A DNA stretch of 64,000 nucleotides from CAG-390 sp045636385 (GCA_045636385.1 JAZTXK010000002.1:32483-96482), one strand, 5' to 3'; shown: positions 32,307 to 42,014, numbered from the stretch's first letter. The notes: generated from the letters alone by a model not told the origin. Numbers and translations: made by a program.

Positions 32307-33239
32307 ATGACTAAATATATTCTCAAAAGACTCTTCCGTTCGCTGATAACGATCGCGATCGTATTCGTGGTGGTATTTATGCTTCTGCGCTTTATGCCCC
32401 TCAACGGATATTTTCCCGATGAAATGATCAAGGAAACAGATGAGCAGACCCGAATGACGTATCTGCGAAATCTCGGACTTCTCGATCATCCGATAGTTCA
32501 GCTCGGACGCTTCGTTAAAAATCTTTTCAAGGGTGACCTTGGACGAAGCATAACCGTATATCCCAAGGTTCCCATCACCACACTCCTTGCGGAAAAGATT
32601 CCCGTAACCGCCTTTCTCGGCTTCTGGTCGATGCTCCTCGGTATCGTCGCAGGACTTGCAATGGGTCTTATGATGGTACGCTTCCGCGACAGAGCGGGAG
32701 ACACACTCGGCAACGGATACATAATGATCATCCGCGCCGTACCCAGCTTGCTTTACCTCTTCTTCATTCAGGTGCAGATATCCAAATGGTTCAATCTGCC
32801 TATGGTTTATTACGATGACAAGCCTCTTTCCTGGCTGCTCCCCATCATCAGCCTTGCGCTCTCGAGCATCGCGTGGTACGCGCTGTGGCTGCGCAGATTT
32901 ATGGTTGACGAGGAAAATCAGGATTACGTTAAATTCGCAACCGTCAAGGGACTCTCAAAGAGCGCGGTGCTGAAAAAGCACATCTTCCGCAACGCGATCA
33001 TCCCGCTTTCCGCATACCTTCCCGCAGACCTCCTCAACATCATCTCGGGCTCGCTCGTCATCGAGACGCTTTACGCGATCCCCGGCACCGGCGGTCTTCT
33101 CACCACCGCGATCAAGCAGCAGGATAACAATCTTGTGCAGATACTCGTGCTTATGTATGCAGTAATGTCTATCCTCGGAGTGTTCCTCGGCGACATCCTG
33201 CTCACCTTCGTAGACCCCAGAATTAAACTTGCAGATTAA
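32307..33239 (+). CDS. Peptide ABC transporter permease, DppB/OppB type
   Basis: A 310-residue permease with an N-terminal helix and a large periplasmic-side loop as in OppB (RFMPLNGYFPDEM), followed by the BPD_transp_1 core of five more helices. The EAA loop is WYALWLRRFMVDEENQDYVKFATVKGLSK. It follows the lipoprotein gene after an attenuator and precedes its partner by 27 bases. It forms the channel with DppC. Confidence 0.92.
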   Translation: MTKYILKRLFRSLITIAIVFVVVFMLLRFMPLNGYFPDEMIKETDEQTRMTYLRNLGLLDHPIVQLGRFVKNLFKGDLGRSITVYPKVPITTLLAEKIPVTAFLGFWSMLLGIVAGLAMGLMMVRFRDRAGDTLGNGYIMIIRAVPSLLYLFFIQVQISKWFNLPMVYYDDKPLSWLLPIISLALSSIAWYALWLRRFMVDEENQDYVKFATVKGLSKSAVLKKHIFRNAIIPLSAYLPADLLNIISGSLVIETLYAIPGTGGLLTTAIKQQDNNLVQILVLMYAVMSILGVFLGDILLTFVDPRIKLAD

Positions 33240-33266
33240 TAATTATTTCAAATTACCGGAGTCATT

Positions 33267-34226
33267 ATGAACCATTCCGAAAAGAAATTAAATTCATTAC
33301 ATAATTCTCTGATGCGCGATCAGTCTCTGTTTGAGGCGGCTGAGTTCAGCGCAACGGAAAGCGAAAAGACGGGTGCCTCCAATTATTCATATTGGAGATC
33401 GACCCTTCGCACCTTCTTTAAGTCAAAGGCAGTTATCGCGCTTTGCGTGCTTGTATCGATCATACTGCTTATGAGCTTTTTATACCCCCTGATCTCGCCC
33501 ATTGATCCCACCAAGGTATCGATCAATCCCCTTGACTGGAACCACCGTCCGAGCTTCAAGCACCCCTTCGGCACCGATGCACTCGGCAGAGATATCTTCG
33601 CCCGCGCGTGGTACGGCTGCCGCAATTCCTTCATCCTCGCATTCTGCATCGCTCTTTCCGACGTCGGAATCGGTATGATAATGGGTGCACTTTGGGGCTA
33701 CAATAAAAAGCTCGACCCCATTATGATCGAGGTTTACAACATTATGACCAACGTCCCCTCGACAGTTTACCTCGTTCTGCTTGCTTATATTATGAACACG
33801 AGCTTTATCACGCTGTTCATATCAATGGCATCGCGCGGCTGGATCGTTGAAGCGCGCTTCTTCCGTAACAGAATTCTCTCTATCCGTGATGCCGAATACA
33901 ATATCGCATCGCAGTGCCTCGGCACGCCTATGCGCCGAATTGCAACCCGTAATATCATTCCTCACATCATCAGCCTTATCATTATGGAAGCCGCACTCTG
34001 CATTCCCTACTCGATCGGCTCCGAGGTGTTCCTCGGCTTCGTCGGCGTAGGTATGCCGGTTGACGCGATCACCCTTGGTAATATGGTCAACCACGGACGC
34101 GCATCCTTCACACTTCACCCCTACCAGATGCTTCTGCCCGCTGCCGTTCTTTGCATCATCACGGTTGCCTTCTACTACCTCGGCAACAAGTTCGCAGACG
34201 CATCCGACCCCAGAAACCACGTATAA
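33267..34226 (+). CDS. Peptide ABC transporter permease, DppC/OppC type
   Basis: A 319-residue permease. The N-terminal cytosolic extension (about 45 residues) and helix precede the DppC hallmark NHRPSFKHPFGTDALGRDIFARAWYG, then the EAA loop region (RDAEYNIASQCLGTPMRRIATRNIIPH). Six helices in total, as expected. It precedes the fused ATPase gene by 12 bases and is co-transcribed. Confidence 0.92.
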   Translation: MNHSEKKLNSLHNSLMRDQSLFEAAEFSATESEKTGASNYSYWRSTLRTFFKSKAVIALCVLVSIILLMSFLYPLISPIDPTKVSINPLDWNHRPSFKHPFGTDALGRDIFARAWYGCRNSFILAFCIALSDVGIGMIMGALWGYNKKLDPIMIEVYNIMTNVPSTVYLVLLAYIMNTSFITLFISMASRGWIVEARFFRNRILSIRDAEYNIASQCLGTPMRRIATRNIIPHIISLIIMEAALCIPYSIGSEVFLGFVGVGMPVDAITLGNMVNHGRASFTLHPYQMLLPAAVLCIITVAFYYLGNKFADASDPRNHV

Positions 34227-34238
34227 AGGAGCACTGAT

Positions 34239-36338
34239 ATGAAAAAGAAGAACAATACAGCGCTCCCCGTTGAAAGCATAGAGCTTACGCCCGAAGAGCT
34301 CGCCGCTTTAGAGCGCGAAAGGGAGATCATCGACCAAAGTGCTCCATATCACAACGGCGAGAGATTACTCTCCGCAAGAGGCGTCAAGGTCAATTTCAAC
34401 CTTCGCGGCGCAGAGCTGACCGCCATCCGCGGTGCTTCGCTCGACGTTTACGAAGGCGAGACACTCGCTATCGTCGGCGAATCGGGCTCGGGTAAATCGG
34501 TATTCACCAAAACCTTCCTCGGCATGCTCGACAAAAACGGGCGCATCACGGGCGGTGAGCTTTGGTTCCACGGCGAGGATATGGTCAAATACACAAGCGA
34601 GGAGCAATGGCTCAAGGTACGCGGCAAAAAGATCGCAATGGTCTTCCAAGACCCTATGACCTCCCTCAACCCCGTCCGTACGATCGGAGAACAGATCGCC
34701 GAGGTCATTATGTGGCATTTCGGCAAATCCCACGACGAGGCGAAGGCCGAAACGATCGAGCTTCTCGCAAAAGTCGGAATCCCCGAGCCCGAAAAGAGAT
34801 ACAAGCAGTATCCCGGTCAGTTCTCCGGCGGTATGCGTCAGCGAGTTGTTATCGCAACAGCGATCGCCTGCAGACCTGAAATCCTCATCTGCGACGAGCC
34901 TACCACCGCACTTGACGTTACCGTTCAGGCGCAGGTACTCGACCTTATAAAATCGCTCCAGAAGGAGCTCAAGATGAGCGTCGTGTTCATCACTCACGAC
35001 CTCGGCGTCGTTGCTAACGTAGCCGATTGGGTTGCGGTAATGTACGCGGGCAAGATCGTCGAGTACGGAAACGTACACGATATTTTCAAATCTCCCGAGC
35101 ATCCCTACACCAAAGCACTTCTCCGTTCCCTTCCCCAGCTCGGAACCAAGGGCAACGATCTCTATTCGATCCACGGCACACCTCCCAGCCTCTTCAAGAA
35201 GATCGTCGGCGATGCCTTTGCACCGAGAAACGTCGATGCAATGAAGATCGACTTCGAGGAAGAGCCTCCCGTTTTCCCCGTCAGCGACACACATTGGGCA
35301 AGGACTTGGCTCCTCTCCCCGCAAGCGGCGGATTATCGTGCCGCACTTATCAAGCGTGATGCAGAGCTTCACGAAAAACAGATCCCCGAAGCCCCCTTTG
35401 ATTACACAAACGCAGAAAAGCTTATCACCGTCCGTGATCTTTCGGTAAAGTTCAAGGTCGCAGGCAGTATCTTCCGCGCAGTTGACGGCGTAAGCTTTGA
35501 TATTTATAAAGGAGAAACCCTCTCGCTCGTTGGCGAATCAGGCTCGGGTAAGACCACCATCGGCCGCGCGATAATGCGCATCTATACAAACAACGTCGAC
35601 GGTGAAGTCAAGTTCGGCGGCTCCAAGATCACCGGAAAGCTCTCCCGCGCCGATAAAAAGAAGCTGCATATGCAAATGCAGATGATCTTCCAGGACCCCA
35701 TGGCGTCACACAACGAGCGCGCCAAGGTCGACTACATCATCTCCGAGGGACTTTACAATTACCACCTCTACGAAAGCGAGGAGGACAGAATCGCAAAGGT
35801 CGAAAGCATCCTCTCCGAGGTTGGTCTGACCGGCGAATTCACCTCCCGATTCCCGCACGAATTCTCGGGCGGTCAGCGCCAGAGAATCGGTATTGCGCGT
35901 AGCCTTATTATGAACCCCGACTTCCTCGTTGCAGACGAGCCGATATCCGCGCTTGACGTTTCGATCCGAGCGCAGGTAATCAATCTGCTCAATAAGATGA
36001 AGCGCGAGCGTAAGCTTACCTACCTCTTCATCGCACACGACCTCTCCGCCGTCAGATTCATTTCCGACCGCATTGCCGTAATCCACAAGGGTCACCTCGT
36101 TGAGCTTGCTCCCGCAGAGGAGCTCTTCGCGCACCCGCTTCATCCCTACACAAAGGCTCTGCTTTCGGCAGTTCCCCATCCCGATCCCGACACCGAGCGC
36201 GACAAGGTGCTCGTGAAATACGATCCCGCTATGCACGATTACTCGGAGGATAAGCCCATCTGGACAGAGATCACCCCCGGCCACTTCATCTATGCCAACG
36301 CAAAAGAGCTGGAAGGATACAGGAATGCGATCTCCTGA
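34239..36338 (+). CDS. Fused DppD-DppF peptide ABC transporter ATPase
   Basis: A 699-residue protein holding both ATPase halves that are normally two proteins. Domain 1: Walker A GESGSGKS (80-87), Q-loop about 137, signature FSGGMRQR (195-202), Walker B ILICDEPTTALD; domain 2: Walker A GESGSGKT (432-439), signature FSGGQRQR and Walker B FLVADEPISALD. The first domain's OPP extension runs GDAFAPRNVD where other DppD proteins carry a Cys-rich motif, so the usual cysteines are absent. It powers the permeases before it. Overlaps the next gene start by 14 bases. Confidence 0.92.
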   Translation: MKKKNNTALPVESIELTPEELAALEREREIIDQSAPYHNGERLLSARGVKVNFNLRGAELTAIRGASLDVYEGETLAIVGESGSGKSVFTKTFLGMLDKNGRITGGELWFHGEDMVKYTSEEQWLKVRGKKIAMVFQDPMTSLNPVRTIGEQIAEVIMWHFGKSHDEAKAETIELLAKVGIPEPEKRYKQYPGQFSGGMRQRVVIATAIACRPEILICDEPTTALDVTVQAQVLDLIKSLQKELKMSVVFITHDLGVVANVADWVAVMYAGKIVEYGNVHDIFKSPEHPYTKALLRSLPQLGTKGNDLYSIHGTPPSLFKKIVGDAFAPRNVDAMKIDFEEEPPVFPVSDTHWARTWLLSPQAADYRAALIKRDAELHEKQIPEAPFDYTNAEKLITVRDLSVKFKVAGSIFRAVDGVSFDIYKGETLSLVGESGSGKTTIGRAIMRIYTNNVDGEVKFGGSKITGKLSRADKKKLHMQMQMIFQDPMASHNERAKVDYIISEGLYNYHLYESEEDRIAKVESILSEVGLTGEFTSRFPHEFSGGQRQRIGIARSLIMNPDFLVADEPISALDVSIRAQVINLLNKMKRERKLTYLFIAHDLSAVRFISDRIAVIHKGHLVELAPAEELFAHPLHPYTKALLSAVPHPDPDTERDKVLVKYDPAMHDYSEDKPIWTEITPGHFIYANAKELEGYRNAIS

Positions 36339-36792
36339 TAATAAGATGACACCTGCAGAGGCTAAAACCTACCGTCTGGTGCTCTTCCGCAGAACATTTT
36401 CCTGCTTCGGCACGGGACTTGTCATATCCGCTATCGTCGGAGGTATATACCGCGACCGAATGCACTTTATCTGGGCACTTTGTGCCGCAGGAGCAATACT
36501 CATCGCATGCGGTTGGTTTGAATACCTGAAAATGACCGATTCGCTCCCATTTTTTCATAATCGCAAATCCAAAAAGATAAAAACTCCTTACGCTTGGCGC
36601 AAGGAGAAGGAACAGAAGCGGCATAAGCCCGCATTTATGCAAAAAAGCGAGGATTTTGAGGACGATCTCACTCCCGAGACCACCGCAGACATCGAGATTT
36701 TCAGCGAAAAACGGCGTTCTTACGCGCTGATAATCTCGCGCGTCGCGGCGGGAATTCTGCTTTTGATCGCATCTTTCGTAATTCCCCAATAA
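36325..36792 (+). CDS. Small membrane protein in the peptide-transport operon
   Basis: A 155-residue protein with two helices near the N-terminus (about residues 24-43 and 46-64), a basic region (HNRKSKKIKTPYAWRKEKEQKR) and one helix at the C-terminus (about 133-152). Unknown function. The ATG at 36325 has GAAGGA at good spacing and lies inside the end of the ATPase gene (14-base overlap), so it is translationally linked to the transporter. Confidence 0.65.
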   Translation: MRSPDNKMTPAEAKTYRLVLFRRTFSCFGTGLVISAIVGGIYRDRMHFIWALCAAGAILIACGWFEYLKMTDSLPFFHNRKSKKIKTPYAWRKEKEQKRHKPAFMQKSEDFEDDLTPETTADIEIFSEKRRSYALIISRVAAGILLLIASFVIPQ

Positions 36793-36807
36793 AAAGGAGA
36801 AATAAAA

Positions 36808-37947
36808 ATGATTCGTATACAGAACGGTCTGCTGCACACGGTTGAATGCGGCAGTTACCAAAACGGTTACGTTGATATTGAAAACGGCAAGATCATCGCC
36901 TTCGGTGCGCTTGCCGATGCTCCCGCTTTTGACGGTGAGATATTTGACGCCGAGGGCGGATTCATCTTCCCCGGTATGATCGACGCGCACTCCCACATCG
37001 GTATTTCCGAGGAGGGCAAGCGTTGGGAGGGTGAGGACTGCAACGAAACTACCAATCCCGTCACCCCCGATATGCGCGTAATGGACGGCTTTTATCCTTT
37101 TGATATCGCTATCCCGAAGGCAAGACGCGCGGGCATCACGACCGTCAACGCCTGCCCCGGCTCAACTAACGTCATAGGCGGTCAGACCGCCGCCGTTAAG
37201 CTTTACGGCAGAAATATCGCCGATATGGTCATCAAGACCCCCGCCGCAATGAAGTGCGCTATGGGTGAAAATCCCAAGCGAAATTACGGTGAATCGGGCG
37301 GTTCTTCCCCCATGACCCGTATGGCGATCGCCGCCATCTTCCGCAGAACAATGGTTGAAGCAAAACGCTATATGGCAAAGAAGGAAAAGGGCGACGACGT
37401 TTTTGATGCAAAATACGAGGCTCTTATCCCTATGCTCAAGCGCGAGATCCCCATGCACGTTCACGCGCACCGAAGTGACGACATTCTCACCGCGATCCGC
37501 CTTGCAGAGGAATTCAATCTCCGTTGCGTAACCGTCCATACCACGGGCGGCTCGGATATTATCGAAGAGATCGCACGCGCGGGCATAATGCCCATCGTCG
37601 GTCCCTGCATCGGTCCCGCAGGTAAACCCGAAACTGTCGGCGGAAACCTTGCAATGTGTGCGGAACTTGCACGCGCGGGCGTTGAGTTTACCCTCACGAC
37701 CGACCACGACGTTTGCGCGCTCTGGATGCTTCCCTACTTCGCAGGTCTTGCGGTCCGCGAAGGACTCGACGAGCAAGCGGCATTCCGCGCGATCACCCTC
37801 AACGGCGCAAAGGTCTGCGGAATCGAAGATCGTGTCGGCTCGATCAAGGTCGGAAAGGACGCCGACATCGTCGTTTACAACGGACATCCCTTCCACTATC
37901 TGACCAAAACACGCGCTGTCTTTATGGATGGTAAGCAGGTAGACTGA
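36808..37947 (+). CDS. Amidohydrolase, imidazolonepropionase/hydantoinase-like
   Basis: A 379-residue metal-dependent amidohydrolase. The HxH motif is in GMIDAHSHIGI near residue 65; later metal or catalytic residues occur in MHVHAHRSDD, VTVHTTGGSD and TTDHDVCALWML. The C-terminal GSIKVGKDADIVVYNG is the family signature. It is cytosolic and acts after import: substrate possibly a cyclic amide or N-acyl compound brought in by the upstream transporter (inference from the operon). It overlaps the M20 gene by 1 base. Confidence 0.9.
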   Translation: MIRIQNGLLHTVECGSYQNGYVDIENGKIIAFGALADAPAFDGEIFDAEGGFIFPGMIDAHSHIGISEEGKRWEGEDCNETTNPVTPDMRVMDGFYPFDIAIPKARRAGITTVNACPGSTNVIGGQTAAVKLYGRNIADMVIKTPAAMKCAMGENPKRNYGESGGSSPMTRMAIAAIFRRTMVEAKRYMAKKEKGDDVFDAKYEALIPMLKREIPMHVHAHRSDDILTAIRLAEEFNLRCVTVHTTGGSDIIEEIARAGIMPIVGPCIGPAGKPETVGGNLAMCAELARAGVEFTLTTDHDVCALWMLPYFAGLAVREGLDEQAAFRAITLNGAKVCGIEDRVGSIKVGKDADIVVYNGHPFHYLTKTRAVFMDGKQVD

Positions 37948-39098
37948 TGAATATTTCTTCCGAAATAGAGCGCGTTCTGCCCCGAGTTATTGAGATTCGC
38001 AGACACGTGCACATGTACCCCGAGCTTTCGGGCGAGGAAAGAGAAACCACCGCGTACCTTTGTGACGTTCTTGATAAAAACGGAATTTCATATACCATCC
38101 TGCCCGACAACTGCGGAGTCGTAGCTTCCGTTGGCACGGGCGACTATGCCGTCGGTGTACGCGCCGAGCTTGATGCTCTGCCGATCACCGAGGAGACGGG
38201 ACTTGAATACGCTTCCCGAAACATCGGAGTTATGCACGCCTGCGGGCACGATATCCACTTCGCCGCGGCGCTCGGACTTCTTCTCTTGCTCAAACCGCAC
38301 GAAAGCGAGCTTGATCACGCGATAAAAGTCTTCTTCCAACCCGCGGAGGAAACCGTGGGCGGAGCGGACGATATGATCCGGCACGGATGTATGCAGAATC
38401 CCGAAGTACGCGAAGTTTTCGGATTTCATATAGCGCCGACCGATAAAGTTGGAACGGTTGCATATCTCCCGGGTGCAATGAATGCGGCTGTCACCGATTT
38501 TGAGTTGACCGTTCGAGGACGCTCGTGCCACGGCGCACACCCCGAGCAGGGCATCGACGCGATCGTTGCCGCCGCGGGCATCGTTAGTGCATTACAATCG
38601 GTTCCTTCACGCAGATTTGCCCCCACCACGCCCACTATCGTAACGATAGGAACGATAAACGGCGGCACAGCGGGCAACGTAGTTGCTGGCGAAGTCAAAA
38701 TGAACGGAACTCTGCGCGCGCTCGATATGGGCGTTATAGCTGAACTCAAAAAGATCGTGCGCGAGACTTGCGAAAACGCCGCACAAGGCTTCGGAGCCGT
38801 GGCAGAGATCAATTACACCACAGAATATCCCGTGCTTTACAACGATTCTTCGCTGACCGAGAGCACTATCCAAAAGATCGGCAAATTGCTCGGCGAAGAA
38901 AAAGTGCAGAAGATGGACGCCGCCAGCCTCGGCGCCGACGATTTCGCATTTTTCTGTAAGCACGCACGCTGCTGTTATTTCAACATCGGATGCCGCGGTG
39001 AAAACCATGGCGACGAGCAGGTGCTTCACAGCTCTTGTCTTACCCCCGACGAGGATTCCCTCCGCATCGTGCTTGAAATTCTTTGTGAAATAATATAA
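37947..39098 (+). CDS. M20-family amidohydrolase (N-acyl-amino acid or carboxypeptidase-like)
   Basis: A 383-residue M20D peptidase. Typical motifs: RRHVHMYPELSGEE (residues about 16-30), GVRAELDALPITEETGLEY, HACGHDIHFAAALG (Zn His/Asp), VFFQPAEET (catalytic Glu) and HGAHPEQGIDA (dimer interface). Such enzymes deacylate N-acyl amino acids or short peptides. It is last of the transport operon (TGATG overlap with the previous gene), so it probably processes the imported substrate. Followed by a strong terminator. Confidence 0.92.
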   Translation: MNISSEIERVLPRVIEIRRHVHMYPELSGEERETTAYLCDVLDKNGISYTILPDNCGVVASVGTGDYAVGVRAELDALPITEETGLEYASRNIGVMHACGHDIHFAAALGLLLLLKPHESELDHAIKVFFQPAEETVGGADDMIRHGCMQNPEVREVFGFHIAPTDKVGTVAYLPGAMNAAVTDFELTVRGRSCHGAHPEQGIDAIVAAAGIVSALQSVPSRRFAPTTPTIVTIGTINGGTAGNVVAGEVKMNGTLRALDMGVIAELKKIVRETCENAAQGFGAVAEINYTTEYPVLYNDSSLTESTIQKIGKLLGEEKVQKMDAASLGADDFAFFCKHARCCYFNIGCRGENHGDEQVLHSSCLTPDEDSLRIVLEILCEII

Positions 39099-39104
39099 AC
39101 GCAA

Positions 39105-39140
39105 ATCCCGTATCTGCAAAACAGACACGGGATCGTTTTT
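39105..39140 (+). terminator. Terminator of the peptide-transport operon
   Basis: ATCCCGTATCTG/CAGACACGGGAT arms with a 5-base loop and TTTTT after CG; it also ends at the convergent XRE gene stop. Confidence 0.87.
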
Positions 39141-40305
39141 ATTCCTGCGGTCTTGTAACGATAAGCGCACGAACACGCTCGCAAAGTGCGCGAAAATCTT
39201 CTCTATCGCGCAAAGGGTCGAGGGATTTGTCATTGAGCATATCCAGATAATTGCTCGGATAAATGCAATAACAGCTATACATTTTATTCATACATGTATT
39301 TACATAAATATTACGCTCCAAAGGGCTGTCAGGGCTGTTATTGCGAGTGTGCCAACTCTCATAAGCTGTCCATATCATACCGTCAAGAAAACGGCAGGAT
39401 GTAGGAAGCACCGTTTCATCCTCAAGCTTCATTGTTTCTTCCAGAAGAATCACAGCGGCCTCAACCTTTTTTATTGCCGCTTCATAATCTTCTGACGAAA
39501 CTAACCGCTTCGCACAATTAATGCCATGTGTAAGGCGATCGCTTGTCCACATATCGGGGCGATCATCCTTTGCATCTGTACGTATTATGGTAAGTACATT
39601 ATCTATAAACTCAGCGGCGGCAGCCTTATTTTCTTTATCTTCGCTCCAATTTACCAAATAACGGGACATAAGCAGACTTGTAATCGCACTGTAAAGCTGA
39701 TATCTTCTCTCGGGTTCAAAGTATTCCTTATCTCTTCTTCGAAGATATCTATTAAACATCAACGCGCGCTCCGAGCAATCAAAGGAAGTCGTATATTTAT
39801 CCAAAAAACTTTGAAGATGCTCTTCGTCCTCAATAACAGCCATTGTCTGAATCGCGTGAGGGTTCATCGGATGCATTTCAAGATATGCCTCCGCCATAAG
39901 CCTTACCTCGGGCAGTATCTTCGGGTCGCGAAACGCGCGATCGTTTCCCTCCGTCCACGGACGCCATGCTTCGTCTGTGTTCATATAATTCCTGCGGATG
40001 TCGCGGATAACCTCGACGATGTGATCGGCATCGTAATCCTTTTTCATACATTCTCGTCGAAGCTCGTCGAAAGCCTCTTTGGCCTTCTTCTCTTTTTCGA
40101 TCGCGGGCATACCGAGAAGCTCATCAACCGAAATGCCGAGTATTTCGGATATTGCGGGCAAAAGCTCGAGATCGGGATAGGTCGAGCCCTTTTCCCAACG
40201 GCTGACAGACTGATAAGTCACGCCGAGGCGGTCAGCCAAAGCCTCCTGCGTCAAATCGTTCTTCTTTCTGAAATTGCGAATATTCTCGCCAATGGTAAGT
40301 TTCAT
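39139..40305 (-). CDS. XRE-family transcription regulator with C-terminal helical domain
   Basis: A 388-residue protein. Residues about 5-62 are an HTH_3 domain (IRNFRKKNDLTQEALADRLGVTYQSVSRWEKGSTYPDLELLPAISEILGISVDELLG). The remaining 320 residues are helical, with aromatic pairs (NRYLRRRDKEYFEPERRYQLYSAI) like tetratricopeptide-type sensor regions. DNA target and ligand unknown. The ATG follows AGGAGG, and there is a clear promoter upstream. Confidence 0.9.
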   Translation of the reverse strand: MKLTIGENIRNFRKKNDLTQEALADRLGVTYQSVSRWEKGSTYPDLELLPAISEILGISVDELLGMPAIEKEKKAKEAFDELRRECMKKDYDADHIVEVIRDIRRNYMNTDEAWRPWTEGNDRAFRDPKILPEVRLMAEAYLEMHPMNPHAIQTMAVIEDEEHLQSFLDKYTTSFDCSERALMFNRYLRRRDKEYFEPERRYQLYSAITSLLMSRYLVNWSEDKENKAAAAEFIDNVLTIIRTDAKDDRPDMWTSDRLTHGINCAKRLVSSEDYEAAIKKVEAAVILLEETMKLEDETVLPTSCRFLDGMIWTAYESWHTRNNSPDSPLERNIYVNTCMNKMYSCYCIYPSNYLDMLNDKSLDPLRDREDFRALCERVRALIVTRPQE

Positions 40306-40355
40306 AACAGCCTCCTGTATTTTTCACCTTGCAAGGCTTTTCTGTCGACATCTAT

Positions 40356-40384
40356 ATTATACCATAGGAATTATTGAATTGCAA
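40356..40384 (-). promoter_or_regulatory. Promoter of the XRE regulator gene
   Basis: -35 TTGCAA (40379-40384), 17-base spacer, -10 TATAAT (40356-40361). The transcript leader is about 45 bases. Confidence 0.75.
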
Positions 40385-40431
40385 TAACTCATTATGCGAG
40401 AATTTTTCTCATTATATGTTATATTTAAAAC

Positions 40432-40461
40432 AAAAAAAGCAGAGAGGCGCGCCTCTCTGCT
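40432..40461 (-). terminator. Terminator after the GH43 lipoprotein gene
   Basis: AGCAGAGAGGCGCGCCTCTCTGCT is a perfect 24-base palindrome, followed by T7 on the minus strand. The same palindrome, with changes, appears at 43967-43990. Confidence 0.88.
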
Positions 40462-40471
40462 TCATTATATA

Positions 40472-41899
40472 TCATTTTTTCTTCCAAAGATCCCAAACAA
40501 TCGTTCCGTTCTCCTCGCGAACCGGAATAAATACGGGCGTTTCAAGTCTGTCCTGACCGCCTCGGTTTGGCGAGTGTATGCTGAGATACATCTGCCCGTC
40601 AGTGTCGTAAAAGAGCATTCCGTGGCCGCCGTCATATTTCATACCCGCCATATTCTGCGAATAGAGCAAGTCCTTGTCCTGAGTCCAAGTACCGTCAACG
40701 CGACCATCGGCGGAACGTGCAATGCCGACGCAATATCCCGCGCTGTCGCTGTTTGACCAGAGCATCAGAAGCTGTCCGTCCTCGGTGCGGTACATCCAAC
40801 AGCCGTCGGTAACCTGCGCCTTCGACCACGATGGATCGTCCGCGCGGAAAAGCTCGACGGGCTCGGAAATAAAATGAGTCAGATCGTCCGAGAGCTTTGC
40901 CGCCGCCATTCTGCCGATACCGTCGTCGGTACTCGTCCATTCGTGTACGAACACCATCCAAGGCTGACCGTCGGGATCAACGTAGAAGGTGCCGTCTATC
41001 GAATCCCAATCGCTCGGCGTAATATGACCGTTCGTGATCTCAACGAAAGGTCCTTCGGGGCTGTCCGATTTCATAATAGTGCATCCTCGGTGACCTGTAA
41101 CCGACGAGCGGTAGGTCGTAAACATATAGTACGCACCGTTATATTTATGCACCTCGGGCGCCCAGTAGTTAGTTTCAGCGTTCTTGGGAATCTGCGCGAC
41201 TACACCGAGCTCTTCCCATTCTCCGCGAAGATCGCCCGAAGTATTCTTGAAAGCGATCCAGCGAGTGCCGTAAGCATAATAAACGCCGTCCTCGACCAAA
41301 ATACAAGGGTCGCGGAGCTGCGGAAGGGTCGAAACTATCATCACATCCTGCGCGGAAAAGCTACCTCTCACGTCAAGATCGGCAGGCACTGCAAAGGTTC
41401 CGCTTTCTTCATTTACATATTCTTGATTAAATCTATCCATAGCACACATCAGCGCAAATTCTCCTTTATAAGCAAAAATTATTTTAGTCTTCTCGCCGTC
41501 GGATACGACCTTTATGGCATATTCATCATCCTTCAGCGTATCAGTCAATTCGGCACATTCCGGGCGGTTATATGCTCCGATCAGTATTTCACAGTTCTTC
41601 TCTTTCGCCGCCTGTGCATCGGCAACCCTCTCCAATTCAATATCGGTAAAGGATTTGATTAAATTCGCCAAACGGAAAGCAGCCTTTGGCGATTCATCGT
41701 CCTTTAGTCCGTAGACGAGCTGAAACTCGGTGCTCTTGCCTCGCTCGGCAATGATAACCGTTTTCTCTTTTTCGGGAGCAACTTCAGTTTCCTGATGTTC
41801 CAAAGTTGTCTCTTCGGGCGTTTCTGCGCCGCCGCACGAGACTAAAATACACAAAAGCAATAAACACAACGCAGATATAAATATTATTTTATTTTTCAT
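40472..41899 (-). CDS. Glycoside hydrolase family 43 lipoprotein
   Basis: A 475-residue predicted lipoprotein (lipobox LVSC, Cys22) with an acidic linker, an N-terminal domain of about 130 residues and a C-terminal GH43 five-bladed propeller starting near STLPQLRDPCILVEDGVYY. The catalytic-base Asp is in that RDP motif and the middle Asp in DSIDGTFYVDPDG. The third position reads QVTDGCWMYRTEDG, Asp where the general acid is usually Glu. GH43 enzymes attack arabinan or xylan side chains outside the cell. The ATG at 41899 is used in preference to an upstream one in frame. Next to SGNH esterases. Confidence 0.82.
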   Translation of the reverse strand: MKNKIIFISALCLLLLCILVSCGGAETPEETTLEHQETEVAPEKEKTVIIAERGKSTEFQLVYGLKDDESPKAAFRLANLIKSFTDIELERVADAQAAKEKNCEILIGAYNRPECAELTDTLKDDEYAIKVVSDGEKTKIIFAYKGEFALMCAMDRFNQEYVNEESGTFAVPADLDVRGSFSAQDVMIVSTLPQLRDPCILVEDGVYYAYGTRWIAFKNTSGDLRGEWEELGVVAQIPKNAETNYWAPEVHKYNGAYYMFTTYRSSVTGHRGCTIMKSDSPEGPFVEITNGHITPSDWDSIDGTFYVDPDGQPWMVFVHEWTSTDDGIGRMAAAKLSDDLTHFISEPVELFRADDPSWSKAQVTDGCWMYRTEDGQLLMLWSNSDSAGYCVGIARSADGRVDGTWTQDKDLLYSQNMAGMKYDGGHGMLFYDTDGQMYLSIHSPNRGGQDRLETPVFIPVREENGTIVWDLWKKK

Positions 41900-41924
41900 T
41901 CTTATCTCCACAGCCCTTTTTTGT

Positions 41925-41953
41925 ATTTTACCACAGACTTTAAGCAATGTCAA
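41925..41953 (-). promoter_or_regulatory. Promoter of the GH43 gene
   Basis: -35 TTGACA (41948-41953), 17-base spacer, -10 TAAAAT (41925-41930), minus strand. Confidence 0.8.
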
Positions 41954-41976
41954 GCCTTTTCGGGAATTTCATAAAT

Positions 41977-42002
41977 AAAAGCCACGCTCGCGCGTGGCTT
42001 TT
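41977..42002 (-). terminator. Terminator of the 42015 SGNH lipoprotein
   Basis: AAAAGCCACGC/GCGTGGCTTTT arms with loop TCGC. Nearly the same hairpin recurs at 48154-48183. It could stop transcription in both directions. Confidence 0.82.
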
Positions 42003-42014
42003 ATTTTATTTGAA

